64,000 nucleotides of DNA from an uncultured Lachnospiraceae bacterium. Lineage in GTDB: Bacteria; Bacillota; Clostridia; Lachnospirales; Lachnospiraceae. Numbering within the stretch: the first letter of the stretch is position 1; every line of letters starts with the position of its first letter. A program made the translations under genes and the position numbers. The DNA lies in the NCBI GenBank assembly GCA_902781655.1, contig CACZJZ010000013.1, positions 1-64,000 on the forward strand. The letters are read 5' to 3'. Below the pieces are notes generated by a model. The model made no database searches. It worked only from the letters and a program-made list of their open reading frames with translations, and was not told where the DNA came from. Of the stretch, positions 1 to 8,359 are shown one piece after another.

Positions 1-137
1 TCAAAATGCTTATCTTTTGGTCTTTGGTTCGGAATAGTGTAGTGCTGGCGGTCTATCTATTGTTTTCGGTTGCTTGCTTCTTTACCGTACATGAGCATTT
101 GCGCACCGCGCAAACTTATACTGGTCTGTTATAACCT

Positions 138-170
138 GCCAGATTGTGCTACGCACAATCTGGCGTTTTT
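138..170 (+). terminator. Rho-independent terminator reading rightward
   Basis: A perfect 12-bp stem (GCCAGATTGTGC / GCACAATCTGGC) with a 3-nt loop is followed at once by GTTTTT. This is a classic terminator for a + strand transcript entering from the left of the window. The gene it serves is not visible; positions 1-137 hold no ORF that I can support. Confidence 0.8.
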
Positions 171-199
171 AGTGGGAAGCTCCGCTTCCCACTAAAAAC
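165..199. repeat. Perfect hairpin abutting the oppA stop codon
   Basis: The arms are 16 nt each, from GTTTTTAGTGGGAAGC to its exact complement, around a 3-nt loop. It begins in the T-run of the preceding terminator and ends 2 nt before the oppA stop codon. No T-run follows it on the minus strand, so it is not a textbook terminator for oppA. It may cap the oppA 3' end against exonucleases or act as a T-less terminator. Confidence 0.6.
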
Positions 200-201
200 C
201 A

Positions 202-2055
202 TTACTTGCCCAGCTGAGGATCGTCGTTGCCGGAATCAGAAGTAAACATCTCCAGCATGTTGATCGGATCATCGTAGTCAGCGAGCCAGCCCTCACGAGC
301 CACGCCGAAGTTGCCGGACTTACGATCATTCAGGAAGGTCTGCCAGTCCTCAGACTGAATCTCAACCTGGATGCCGATCGCACCGAGATCCTGCTGAATG
401 AGCTGTGCAACAGCCTGATGGCCGCTGCCGTCGTTCGTCAGATAAGTGAAGGAAATCGGCGTATCGGCGGAAAGCATGCCGCTGTCATCGAAGGTGTAGC
501 CAGCATCCTCGAGCAGAGCCTTCGCCTCAGCAAGATTGCCCTCCGGATCCGCAGAGTAATCCTTGTAGTATCCGGTATCCACAGGATAGGTATAGGCATC
601 TGTGTTGGCCTTGAAGGTGCCGCCGTTGCCGTCGCTCATGCCGGTCGGGATGAAGGAGGTGGCGACTTCCTGATCCGTCTGGCCGACCGTATCGACAATA
701 TACTGACGGTCGATCAGGAGAGCCATCGCAAGTCTCATCTCTGCTGCCTGCTTCGGGGTCTTGCCGTCGAACATCGAATCATTCACATTGAACGCGACAT
801 AGTAGGTGCCGAGGTTCGGGATGACATGGAACTCAGGCGTATCCTTGAGGTTCGCAACTTCATCGGTCGGAACGGTATCCGCATAGTCGATGTCGCCGGA
901 CTGGAATGCAGCAAGGATAGCCGTGTCATCTGCAGAGAGCATGAAGTGAAGCTCATCGACAGACACATTTGCTGCGTCATAGAAGTTCGGGTTCTTCACA
1001 TAGACCATGGACTCGTTGTGCTTCCACTCCTTCAGCGTATATGCGCCGTCGGTGACGAAGCCTGCCTCGGTAGCCCAGGAGCCAGGTGTGCCGGCCTTGA
1101 CAGCATCGAACGCAGCCTGCGGAACCGGCATGAATACCGGGAATGCAAGCAGGTTCATCATGTAAGGGCAGGGAGCGGTGAGCTTGAACGTAACCGTGTT
1201 ATCATCCGTGGCCTGTGCGTTGATCTCTGTGGAGCCATCTTCACTGTAGCCGTCGAAGACAGCAAACAGATAAGAATAATCCGAAGCCGTGTTCGGATCA
1301 GCAGCCAGCTTCCAGGAATTGACAATGTCATTCGCGTTGAGTTCCGTACCATCGGACCACTTGAGGCCTGTCTTCATCTTGATGGTGTAGGTCAGTCCGT
1401 CGTCAGAAATCTCCGGATCGCCGTCAGCCAGTGCCGGAACGATCTTGCCGTCCTTGTCGTTGGTGTAAAGACCAACAAAGGAGTTTGCCGCAAGCGCTGC
1501 GCCATCGACCGTGCTGTTCAACTGAGGATCCAGATGATCCGGCTCGGAAGCGAGGTTGATGCTGAAGACATCCGCATTCTTGCCATCCTTCTTCGCATAC
1601 ATGAAATACTTGGTGCCGAATACGGTCGCAAAATCTCCGCTCCACGCCGTGTTCTCCAGATAGAGATCATTGTAATAATACAGCGGAAGAATCGCGCCGG
1701 TCGCCATCAGTATATCCTCTGCCTGATGCATCTTTGCGACACGGTCCGTCAGATCGGTGTCCTGACGAATCTCATCGATCAGATTGTCATACTCCGTCCA
1801 GTCCGGTGCAGCCGGGTGATCGGCAGACGCCTTGAACTCGATGTTGTCCGGCCACGCGCTTGTGCTTTCCGCAGCGGTCGTTGCAGCCGTTGTGGAGCTC
1901 TCTGTAGCAGACTCTGCAGGGGCCGTTGTTGCTGCCGCCGCCTCGCTGCCTGCGGTAGAAGCCGCTGCAGGGGCCTTGGAAGCATCCGCGCATCCGGCAA
2001 GCAGAGTTGCGGCAGTCGCACCAACAAGAACCAGTGCTAATGCTTTCTTTTTCAT
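202..2055 (-). CDS. oppA: Oligopeptide-binding lipoprotein, apparently circularly permuted
   Basis: Extracellular, lipid-anchored solute-binding protein (SBP_bac_5 family) that captures peptides for the OppBCDF importer. A signal peptide ends in the lipobox LAGC (Cys22), followed by an Ala/Thr/Ser-rich linker to about residue 66. Residues 163-617 align in order with the body of the family: LASEPDHLDPQLNS, then GLKWSDGTELNANDIVNSWK, and finally the DYDDPINMLEMFTSDSG region. The protein stops there, although family members normally go on with a YDxLI...AExILM...YYY segment. That missing segment is present instead at residues 86-154 (YDNLIDEI, QAEDILMATGAILPLYYYND, TKYFMYA), before the usual mature N-terminus. 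The start has a perfect AGGAGG site. It is the last gene of the opp operon. The function is secure; the permutation is inferred from family knowledge. Confidence 0.9.
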   Translation of the reverse strand: MKKKALALVLVGATAATLLAGCADASKAPAAASTAGSEAAAATTAPAESATESSTTAATTAAESTSAWPDNIEFKASADHPAAPDWTEYDNLIDEIRQDTDLTDRVAKMHQAEDILMATGAILPLYYYNDLYLENTAWSGDFATVFGTKYFMYAKKDGKNADVFSINLASEPDHLDPQLNSTVDGAALAANSFVGLYTNDKDGKIVPALADGDPEISDDGLTYTIKMKTGLKWSDGTELNANDIVNSWKLAADPNTASDYSYLFAVFDGYSEDGSTEINAQATDDNTVTFKLTAPCPYMMNLLAFPVFMPVPQAAFDAVKAGTPGSWATEAGFVTDGAYTLKEWKHNESMVYVKNPNFYDAANVSVDELHFMLSADDTAILAAFQSGDIDYADTVPTDEVANLKDTPEFHVIPNLGTYYVAFNVNDSMFDGKTPKQAAEMRLAMALLIDRQYIVDTVGQTDQEVATSFIPTGMSDGNGGTFKANTDAYTYPVDTGYYKDYSADPEGNLAEAKALLEDAGYTFDDSGMLSADTPISFTYLTNDGSGHQAVAQLIQQDLGAIGIQVEIQSEDWQTFLNDRKSGNFGVAREGWLADYDDPINMLEMFTSDSGNDDPQLGK

Positions 2056-2111
2056 AACTGTCCTCCTTGTAAAAATAAATATCGAATGAATCCCGCCGAT
2101 CGGGCTTCATC

Positions 2112-2153
2112 CATAATACGGAAATCTATGATTTCCGGTATTACCGATTATGG
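2112..2153 (-). other. Intercistronic hairpin between oppF and oppA
   Basis: Nested inverted repeats lie in the 157-nt gap between the oppF stop and the oppA start: outer arms CCATAAT/ATTATGG and an inner arm GGAAATC/GATTTCC around ATA. There is no T-run. Such hairpins often act as RNA processing or stability sites that let a binding protein be made in excess over its permease; that role is inferred here. Confidence 0.5.
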
Positions 2154-2212
2154 AAATCTTCAATCCGGTATTGCCTTGCAAATGTCAATGACAGTATCGG
2201 CTGAACGCGCTG

Positions 2213-3190
2213 TTACTTGTTCCAGCACGCGACCATGTGACCATTGCCGCGGTCGGTGAGCGGCGGCATCTCCTTGCCGCACTGCTCCGTTGCGTAGCGG
2301 CAGCGCGTGCGGAACGGACATCCGGACGGCATGTGGAGCGGCGACGGAACATCGCCCTCGAGAATGATACGCTTCGACTCCCTCGCCCGCTTCGGGTCCG
2401 GAATCGGCACCGCGGACAGCAGGGAGAGTGTGTACGGATGAATCGGCGAGGCATTCAGCTCGTCCGCATCCGCGATCTCGACGATTTTGCCCAGATACAT
2501 CACGGCGATGCGGTCCGAGATGTGATGCACCACGAGCAGATCGTGGGCGATGAATAGGTACGCAACGCCCAGCTTTTCCTGCAGCTCCTCAAACATATTG
2601 ATGACCTGCGCCTGAATCGACACATCCAGCGCCGATACCGGCTCATCGCAGACGATGAACTTCGGGTTCACCGCGAGCGCCCGGGCAATGCCGATGCGCT
2701 GCCGCTGACCGCCGGAGAACTCATGCGCATACCGTGTGGCATGCTCCGCGTTCAGACCGACCAGTTCCATCAGATGCATGATCTTGTCATGCCTGTCCTG
2801 CTTCGTCGTATAAAGATGATGAATATCGAGCGGCTCTCCGATGATATCCTCAACCGTCATGCGCGGATTCAGCGAGGAATACGGATCCTGGAACACCATC
2901 TGCATCTGCCGGCGCAGCTGATGGATGTTCTTGTCCGTCACCAGCTCGCCGTTAAAATAAAACTCGCCTCCCGTAGGCTCATACAGCCGCAGAAGCGACC
3001 GTCCGACCGTCGTCTTGCCGCAGCCTGACTCTCCAACGAGGCCGAGCGTCTGGCCTGCCCTGATCTGGAAGGAGACGCCGTCCACCGCCTTCAGCGGAAT
3101 CGTCTTGAAAAAGCCGACCTTCACCGGGAAATATTGCTTCAGTCCCCGCACGTCCACGAGGTATTCGCTTTTCTTATTTTCTTCTGCCAT
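2213..3190 (-). CDS. oppF: Oligopeptide ABC transporter ATP-binding protein
   Basis: One of the two cytoplasmic ATPases powering peptide import. Walker A is GESGCGKTT, the signature is [14 protein letters not shown], Walker B is [12 protein letters not shown], and the H-loop is IAHDL. The C-terminal oligopeptide-transporter extension has the usual Cys-rich [15 protein letters not shown] stretch. The length of 325 residues is typical. Its ATG overlaps the oppD stop codon in the form TAATG, which points to translational coupling. The order oppB-C-D-F-A and the paired ATPases make the assignment strong. Confidence 0.93.
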   Translation of the reverse strand: MAEENKKSEYLVDVRGLKQYFPVKVGFFKTIPLKAVDGVSFQIRAGQTLGLVGESGCGKTTVGRSLLRLYEPTGGEFYFNGELVTDKNIHQLRRQMQMVFQDPYSSLNPRMTVEDIIGEPLDIHHLYTTKQDRHDKIMHLMELVGLNAEHATRYAHEFSGGQRQRIGIARALAVNPKFIVCDEPVSALDVSIQAQVINMFEELQEKLGVAYLFIAHDLLVVHHISDRIAVMYLGKIVEIADADELNASPIHPYTLSLLSAVPIPDPKRARESKRIILEGDVPSPLHMPSGCPFRTRCRYATEQCGKEMPPLTDRGNGHMVACWNK

Positions 3191-4311
3191 TATGCGTTTA
3201 CCTCCCCGGCCTTCTCAAAATTCTTCCCGGCCACGACGCTACCGTCTGCGTTCTCCGCGATTATACCCTCCTGCTCGTATTTTGCCTTCACATTCATCCA
3301 GCAGGAGGCGTAATGTCCATCGTCCATCTGAAGCTCTTCCGGCACCTCAGTCAGGCAGATCTTCATCGCATTGTCGCACCGCGGGCAGAACGCACAGCCC
3401 TTCGGCATATTCAGCATATTGATCGGCGTGCCGCCGATGGGAATCAGCTTCTCGTTCATGTTGTCGAGGTTCGGAATGGAACGGAGAAGCCCCTTGGTAT
3501 ATTCATGGTGGGAGCGGTAGAAAATATCGTCCGCCGTGCCACGCTCGCAGACGCGTCCGCCGTACATGACAATGATCTCATCGCACATCGAGGCGATGAC
3601 GCCGAGATCATGGGTGACCATGATGATGGCCATGCCAAGCTTCTTCTGCAGGTCCTTCATCAAATCAAGGATCTGTGCCTGAATCGTCACGTCGAGCGCG
3701 GTCGTAGGCTCGTCGGCGATCAGAATATCCGGCTCGCAGGCGAGCGCCATGGCGATCATGACACGCTGCCGCATGCCGCCCGAAAGTTCGAACGGATACT
3801 GATGAATCCGGCTCGCAGGCTCGTTGACGCCGACCATCTCAAGGAGTTCGATCGCCCGCTTGTTGGCAGCTGACTTTGTCTTGTACTGCGTGTGAAGCTG
3901 GAGTGCCTCGCGCAGCTGCCAGCCGACCGTGAACACCGGGTTCAGCGCGGTCATCGGATCCTGGAAGATAATGGAACATTTGTTGCCGCGAAAATCCTCC
4001 ATTTCCCTTTTGCTGAACTTCAGGACATCGCGTCCCTTGTACAGAATCTGTCCGTCGACCACCTTGCCGGTGTCCGCCAGAATCTGCATGATCGAATACG
4101 CCGTGACCGACTTGCCGGAACCCGACTCCCCGACCACGCCGAGAATTTTGCCTTTTTTGAGGTTGAAGGAGACGCCGTTGACGGCCTTCACCTCTCCGGA
4201 ATCTGTAAAGAAGGAGGTGTGGAGATTCTTAACCTCGAGAATATTTCCCTCCTCGTTCTCCCTCACTTTCTCCCGGACCTTTTCTTCTGTTGCTGCATCC
4301 ATAGCTGCCAT
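3190..4311 (-). CDS. oppD: Oligopeptide ABC transporter ATP-binding protein
   Basis: Partner ATPase of OppF. Walker A is GESGSGKSV, the signature is [16 protein letters not shown], and Walker B is [12 protein letters not shown]. The C-terminal extension carries a cysteine cluster ([15 protein letters not shown] plus a later ASCW) of the kind that binds an iron-sulfur cluster in some related peptide-transporter ATPases; whether it does here is not shown. The N-terminus has about 20 charged residues ([18 protein letters not shown]) before the domain starts. It begins 35 nt after oppC and overlaps oppF by one base. Confidence 0.93.
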   Translation of the reverse strand: MAAMDAATEEKVREKVRENEEGNILEVKNLHTSFFTDSGEVKAVNGVSFNLKKGKILGVVGESGSGKSVTAYSIMQILADTGKVVDGQILYKGRDVLKFSKREMEDFRGNKCSIIFQDPMTALNPVFTVGWQLREALQLHTQYKTKSAANKRAIELLEMVGVNEPASRIHQYPFELSGGMRQRVMIAMALACEPDILIADEPTTALDVTIQAQILDLMKDLQKKLGMAIIMVTHDLGVIASMCDEIIVMYGGRVCERGTADDIFYRSHHEYTKGLLRSIPNLDNMNEKLIPIGGTPINMLNMPKGCAFCPRCDNAMKICLTEVPEELQMDDGHYASCWMNVKAKYEQEGIIAENADGSVVAGKNFEKAGEVNA

Positions 4312-4346
4312 TTTTATACCCTTTCCAAAGTTATCAGCTCTCAGCG

Positions 4347-5426
4347 TCAGCCCTTGAGTTTCGGATCAAACGCATCGCGGAGCGCGTCGCCCAGCAGATT
4401 GAACGCAAGGCAGATCAGAATGATCGCGACCGCAGGGAATACCAGCTTCCACGGATAGGACTGCATACCGGAACGCGCGGTATTGGCCAGAGAGCCGAGG
4501 GACGGCATCGGAAGGGCAACACCAAGTCCGATGAAGGACAGATAAGATTCCGTAAAAATCGCCGAAGGGATCTCCTGCGCCGTGCAGATGATGATGACGG
4601 ACAGGCAGTTCGGCAGAATGTGCTTGCGGATGATCCGGCCTCCCGAGGCGCCCATCGATTTGGCCGCGAGCACGTACTCATTCTCCTTGATGGTCAGGAT
4701 CTGGCCGCGCACGAGACGCGCCATGCCGACCCAGTACAGAAGACCGAACACGATCAGCATCGAAACCATGTTCGTGCCGAGCTTACCGACGACGGGAACC
4801 TTCGAGAAATCCAACGTCTCCTTGAATACGACCGAGAGCAGGATGATGATCAGAAGATCCGGCAGCGAGTAGATAATATCGACAATCCGCATCATGACCA
4901 GATCAACCTTGCCGCCGCAGTAGCCCGAAATGGCGCCGTAGATCGTGCCGATGATGAGCACCATCAGGCTGGCGAACACGCCGACCAGGAAGGACACCCG
5001 CATACCGTAGACCACACGGATGAAGTAATCGCGGCACAGCTCGTCCGTTCCCATGATGTGCGGGAAGATTCTCACGTTGTACTTTTCCATGTATGCCTTT
5101 TCCAGTTTGGAGTACTGGAACGGCGCCATGCTGGCAGCGGACTTGTCGCGCACGCCCTCGACAGTGATGACCTCCGAGTAGCTGTACGGAACAAAGATCG
5201 GTGCGACAATCATGATCGCGATCAGGATGATCAGAATCCAGATTGCAAACACTGCCAGCGGATTGCGCCTGAGCCTCTTCATGCCATCGCGGAAAAAGGT
5301 TGTGGACTCCGCCATGACATCCGCCTGCCGCTTTTCTTCATCCGTCGCCCTCTCGAACTTTTCCGGATTCAGCTGCAGGCTCCACATTCTCTTCTTCGGT
5401 GCCGGAATATCGTAATTTTGTGCCAT
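4347..5426 (-). CDS. oppC: Oligopeptide ABC transporter permease OppC
   Basis: Inner-membrane permease subunit of 359 residues. A cytoplasmic N-terminal tail of about 55 residues precedes the first membrane segment (FAIWILIILIAIMIVAPIFV), and five further hydrophobic spans follow. The coupling loop that docks on the ATPases is visible as AAKSMGASGGRIIRKHILPN, the EAA-type motif of the BPD_transp_1 family. It is separated from oppB by 194 nt holding a tandem repeat, an unusually long gap inside this operon. Confidence 0.93.
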   Translation of the reverse strand: MAQNYDIPAPKKRMWSLQLNPEKFERATDEEKRQADVMAESTTFFRDGMKRLRRNPLAVFAIWILIILIAIMIVAPIFVPYSYSEVITVEGVRDKSAASMAPFQYSKLEKAYMEKYNVRIFPHIMGTDELCRDYFIRVVYGMRVSFLVGVFASLMVLIIGTIYGAISGYCGGKVDLVMMRIVDIIYSLPDLLIIILLSVVFKETLDFSKVPVVGKLGTNMVSMLIVFGLLYWVGMARLVRGQILTIKENEYVLAAKSMGASGGRIIRKHILPNCLSVIIICTAQEIPSAIFTESYLSFIGLGVALPMPSLGSLANTARSGMQSYPWKLVFPAVAIILICLAFNLLGDALRDAFDPKLKG

Positions 5427-5485
5427 GTTACCCTCTTGCCGTCCCGCCCACGGTAAATCTCATGCGGGCAGGGCTGTGTTATTGT

Positions 5486-5523
5486 ATTGCTGTATTGTTA
5501 TACTATTGCTGTATTGTTATACT
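5486..5523. repeat. 19-bp perfect tandem duplication in the oppB-oppC gap
   Basis: Two exact consecutive copies of ATTGCTGTATTGTTATACT, preceded by a partial third (GTTATTGT). It lies in the 194-nt non-coding spacer between the oppB stop and the oppC start, an AT-rich island in GC-rich surroundings. No regulatory role can be read from it, but copy-number change here could alter spacing or mRNA folding between the two permease genes. Confidence 0.75.
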
Positions 5524-5620
5524 GCGGCGATGCGTCCGTTATCTGACCTTTCAAATCCCGCCACGTCCAGGTTGTCGGAAATCTCTTACAGGAGACTTTC
5601 GTGGCGTCATGGATCAGGCG

Positions 5621-6532
5621 TCAGCTGAGCTGTATCCGCGGATCGACCAGCTTATACACGATATCGCTGATGAGATTGGCCAGAATCATAATAAACGCCA
5701 GGAAAATGGTGGTTCCCATGATCATCGGGTAGTCTCGCGCTGTGATAGAATCCACAAACTTGGAGCCGAGACCGCCGATGGTGAAGATCTTCTCCACGAC
5801 AAGCGACCCTGTCAAAATCGCGGCGCACAGCGGTCCGACATAGGTGATGACAGGAATCAGCGCATTGCGAAGCGTATGGATGAAGATCACCTTGAGCGGC
5901 TTCACGCCCTTCGCTCTGGCGGTGCGGACATAGTCCTGACCCAGCGCGTCCAGCATGCTGGTCTTGGTGAGACGGGTGATATAGGACATCGGCGGAAGGG
6001 AAAGCGCGATGACCGGCAGCACGTAGTTCTGACTGCTGGAACTCCAGACCGGCACCCAGCCGAGCTGAATGCAGAAGACCAGCAGCAGAAACGACGCTGC
6101 CACAAAGGACGGCATGGCCGTGAACAGGGTGACAAAGAAAATGATGACGTGATCCGGCCACTTGTTTCGGTTTAGCGCGGCGACGCAGCCGAGCACAATT
6201 CCGAATACCAGCGCGACCAAAACCGCGATCAGACCGATTTTGGCGGAAACCGCGAATGACTCGCGGATCGTCTGCGCAATGTTGCGGCCATTCTTAAGAG
6301 AGACGCCGAAATCGCCGTGCAGAATATTCTTCATATAATTGATGAACTGCACATGAACCGGCTTGTCCAGACCATATCTTGCATTAAGCGCCGCGATGAC
6401 TTCCGGAGACTTTGCCTTTTCTCCATTGAACGGTCCGCCCGGGACCGCATTCATCATGAAGAAGGTGATGAAGCAGACCAGAAACATGGTGACGACTGCC
6501 AGCAGGATGCGTTTTACAATGTACTTTGCCAC
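5621..6532 (-). CDS. oppB: Oligopeptide ABC transporter permease OppB
   Basis: First gene of the opp operon and partner of OppC in the membrane channel; 303 residues, typical of the family. The N-terminal span (MAKYIVKRILLAVVTMFLVC) and the family motif AVPGGPF are followed by five more hydrophobic spans and the coupling loop ARAKGVKPLKVIFIHTLRNA. Translation appears to start at GTG, with AGAGGT upstream. The gene is divergent from the DUF1846 gene across a 272-bp spacer. Confidence 0.93.
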   Translation of the reverse strand: MAKYIVKRILLAVVTMFLVCFITFFMMNAVPGGPFNGEKAKSPEVIAALNARYGLDKPVHVQFINYMKNILHGDFGVSLKNGRNIAQTIRESFAVSAKIGLIAVLVALVFGIVLGCVAALNRNKWPDHVIIFFVTLFTAMPSFVAASFLLLVFCIQLGWVPVWSSSSQNYVLPVIALSLPPMSYITRLTKTSMLDALGQDYVRTARAKGVKPLKVIFIHTLRNALIPVITYVGPLCAAILTGSLVVEKIFTIGGLGSKFVDSITARDYPMIMGTTIFLAFIMILANLISDIVYKLVDPRIQLS

Positions 6533-6636
6533 CTTTTCTTACCTCTTTCCAAACTTGCTTTGACCCCACAGGAGGTGCGCCAGAAATCAGACACTTGTCC
6601 GTATCCCGCGGACGCTCTTGTGGTAGTCAACGACTA

Positions 6637-6666
6637 TATATACCATAGATGGCAATCCAATTTCAA
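6637..6666 (-). promoter_or_regulatory. Promoter for the opp operon
   Basis: On the minus strand, TTGAAA (6666-6661) is separated by 18 bp from TATATA (6642-6637), about 105 nt upstream of the oppB start. It is a good sigma-A type match. I saw no convincing CodY box (AATTTTCWGAAAATT-like) over it, although opp operons are frequent CodY targets. Confidence 0.55.
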
Positions 6667-6804
6667 GGACCAGAATGGTATTTCTTACATTCCAGACCGA
6701 TATTTCTTTATAATTCTGCCTCCTCTGTATAAATTACCCGTTTTCCCCCTGAATCCTGTATACTGAAATCGTTCATGATAAGACTTCCAATGGGGGAATG
6801 ATCT

Positions 6805-8298
6805 ATGCAGCAAATCGGTTTTGACAACGAAAAATATCTGAAAACGCAGTCTGAACACATCCGCAACCGGATTGACGCATTCGGCGGCAAGCTCTACATG
6901 GAGTTCGGCGGCAAGCTTTTTGACGACTATCACGCCGCCCGCGTCCTTCCGGGCTTTCAGCCGGACTCCAAAATCCGGATGCTGCGCGAGCTGAAGGATC
7001 AGTGTGAAATTATCATCGCGATTCACGCGGGCGATATCGAGAAGAACAAAATCCGCGGCGATCTCGGCATCACCTATGACATGGATCTGCTCCGTCTCGC
7101 AGATGAATTCCGGGCGAATGGCCTGATGGTCGGAAGCGTCGTCCTCACCCGCTTCGCAGGCCAGCCCTCCGCCGTCGCCTATCAGAAAAAGCTGGAGTCT
7201 CTCGGCATCCGCGTCTACCGCCACTACGCCATTCCGGGCTACCCGTCCGATATCCCCCTCATTGTCTCGGATGAGGGCTTTGGCCGAAACGACTATATCG
7301 AAACCTCTCGTCCTCTCGTTGTTGTGACGGCGCCAGGTCCCGGCAGCGGCAAGATGGCTACCTGCCTTTCTCAGCTCTATCACGAGCATCGCCGCGGAGT
7401 CCGGGCCGGTTATGCAAAATTCGAGACGTTTCCGGTATGGAATCTCCCGCTGAATCACCCGGTCAATCTTGCCTATGAGGCTGCCACCGCGGATCTCGAT
7501 GACATCAACGAGATCGACCCCTTTCATCTGGAGGCCTATGGCACGACAGCAGTCAACTATAACCGGGATATCGCCGTCTTCCCCGTACTGAATGCCATGC
7601 TGGAAAGAATCCAGGGCACCTCTCCCTATCGTTCCCCCACAGATATGGGCGTCAACATGGTAGGGAACTGCATCTGTGACGATTCTGTCTGCCGCTCCGC
7701 CGCGAATCAGGAAATCATCCGGCGCTTCTATGCGGCACTCTGCGAGCGCCGCAAGGGCGATGCCGGAGACGGACCGGTGCTGAAAATCGAGCTTCTGATG
7801 AAAAAGGCCGGCATTTCCGTGCAGGACCGCCCGGTCGCCGAAGCTGCCTGCCGCCGGGCAGCGGAAACCGGCGCGCCTGCCGCAGCCATGCAGATGGAGA
7901 ACGGACAGATTCTGACCGGCAAAACCAGTCCTCTCCTCGGCGCCTCCTCCGCGCTGCTCCTCAATGCGCTCAAATATCTCGCCGGAATCGACGACGCCGT
8001 GGAACTCCTCTCCCCGGAAATCATCGCCCCCATCCAGGAGCTGAAGGTGCGCCGCCTCGGCGGCCACAGCTCGCTGCTGCATCTGAATGAGATTTTGATT
8101 GCCCTCTCCATCGCTGCAGTCACAGATGACAACGCGCGCAGGGCTATGGATCAGCTCGACAACCTTCGCGGCCTCGAGGCGCATTCCTCTGTCATCCTTT
8201 CCCAGATCGACAGCAGTGTATTTCGCAAGCTCGGGGTCAATCTCACCTGCGAGCCGCACTACGAAAGTAAGAAGCTGTATCACCGGACTGGTTTCTGA
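6805..8298 (+). CDS. DUF1846 family protein
   Basis: Soluble protein of 497 residues, the usual length of the DUF1846 family common in Firmicutes, whose biochemical role is not established. It has a glycine-rich nucleotide-binding-like loop, VVVTAPGPGSGKMATCLSQL (about residues 172-191), followed by the conserved stretch FETFPVWNLPLNHPVNLAYE. The start is preceded by a GGGGGA-type site. It is monocistronic, with its own upstream -10 (TATACT near 6760), and converges on the exporter gene, leaving only 61 nt between the stop codons. The family call is firm; any function would be a guess. Confidence 0.88.
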   Translation: MQQIGFDNEKYLKTQSEHIRNRIDAFGGKLYMEFGGKLFDDYHAARVLPGFQPDSKIRMLRELKDQCEIIIAIHAGDIEKNKIRGDLGITYDMDLLRLADEFRANGLMVGSVVLTRFAGQPSAVAYQKKLESLGIRVYRHYAIPGYPSDIPLIVSDEGFGRNDYIETSRPLVVVTAPGPGSGKMATCLSQLYHEHRRGVRAGYAKFETFPVWNLPLNHPVNLAYEAATADLDDINEIDPFHLEAYGTTAVNYNRDIAVFPVLNAMLERIQGTSPYRSPTDMGVNMVGNCICDDSVCRSAANQEIIRRFYAALCERRKGDAGDGPVLKIELLMKKAGISVQDRPVAEAACRRAAETGAPAAAMQMENGQILTGKTSPLLGASSALLLNALKYLAGIDDAVELLSPEIIAPIQELKVRRLGGHSSLLHLNEILIALSIAAVTDDNARRAMDQLDNLRGLEAHSSVILSQIDSSVFRKLGVNLTCEPHYESKKLYHRTGF

Positions 8299-8359
8299 GT
8301 GTCTGCGATGCCTCGGCAGCCATGGAATATATCTTCCCCGATGCTTGCAGGCTGGTCTA

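Noticed and set aside
418-2040. Long open frame (540 codons) antisense to oppA
   Set aside because: It mirrors the codon structure of a real gene in GC-rich DNA; the product is Arg/His/Ile-rich with no recognisable domain and no ribosome site.
202-2055. oppA as a truncated pseudogene
   Set aside because: The chain lacks the usual C-terminal segment, but that segment is present near the N-terminus, and the signal peptide, ribosome site and stop are in order.
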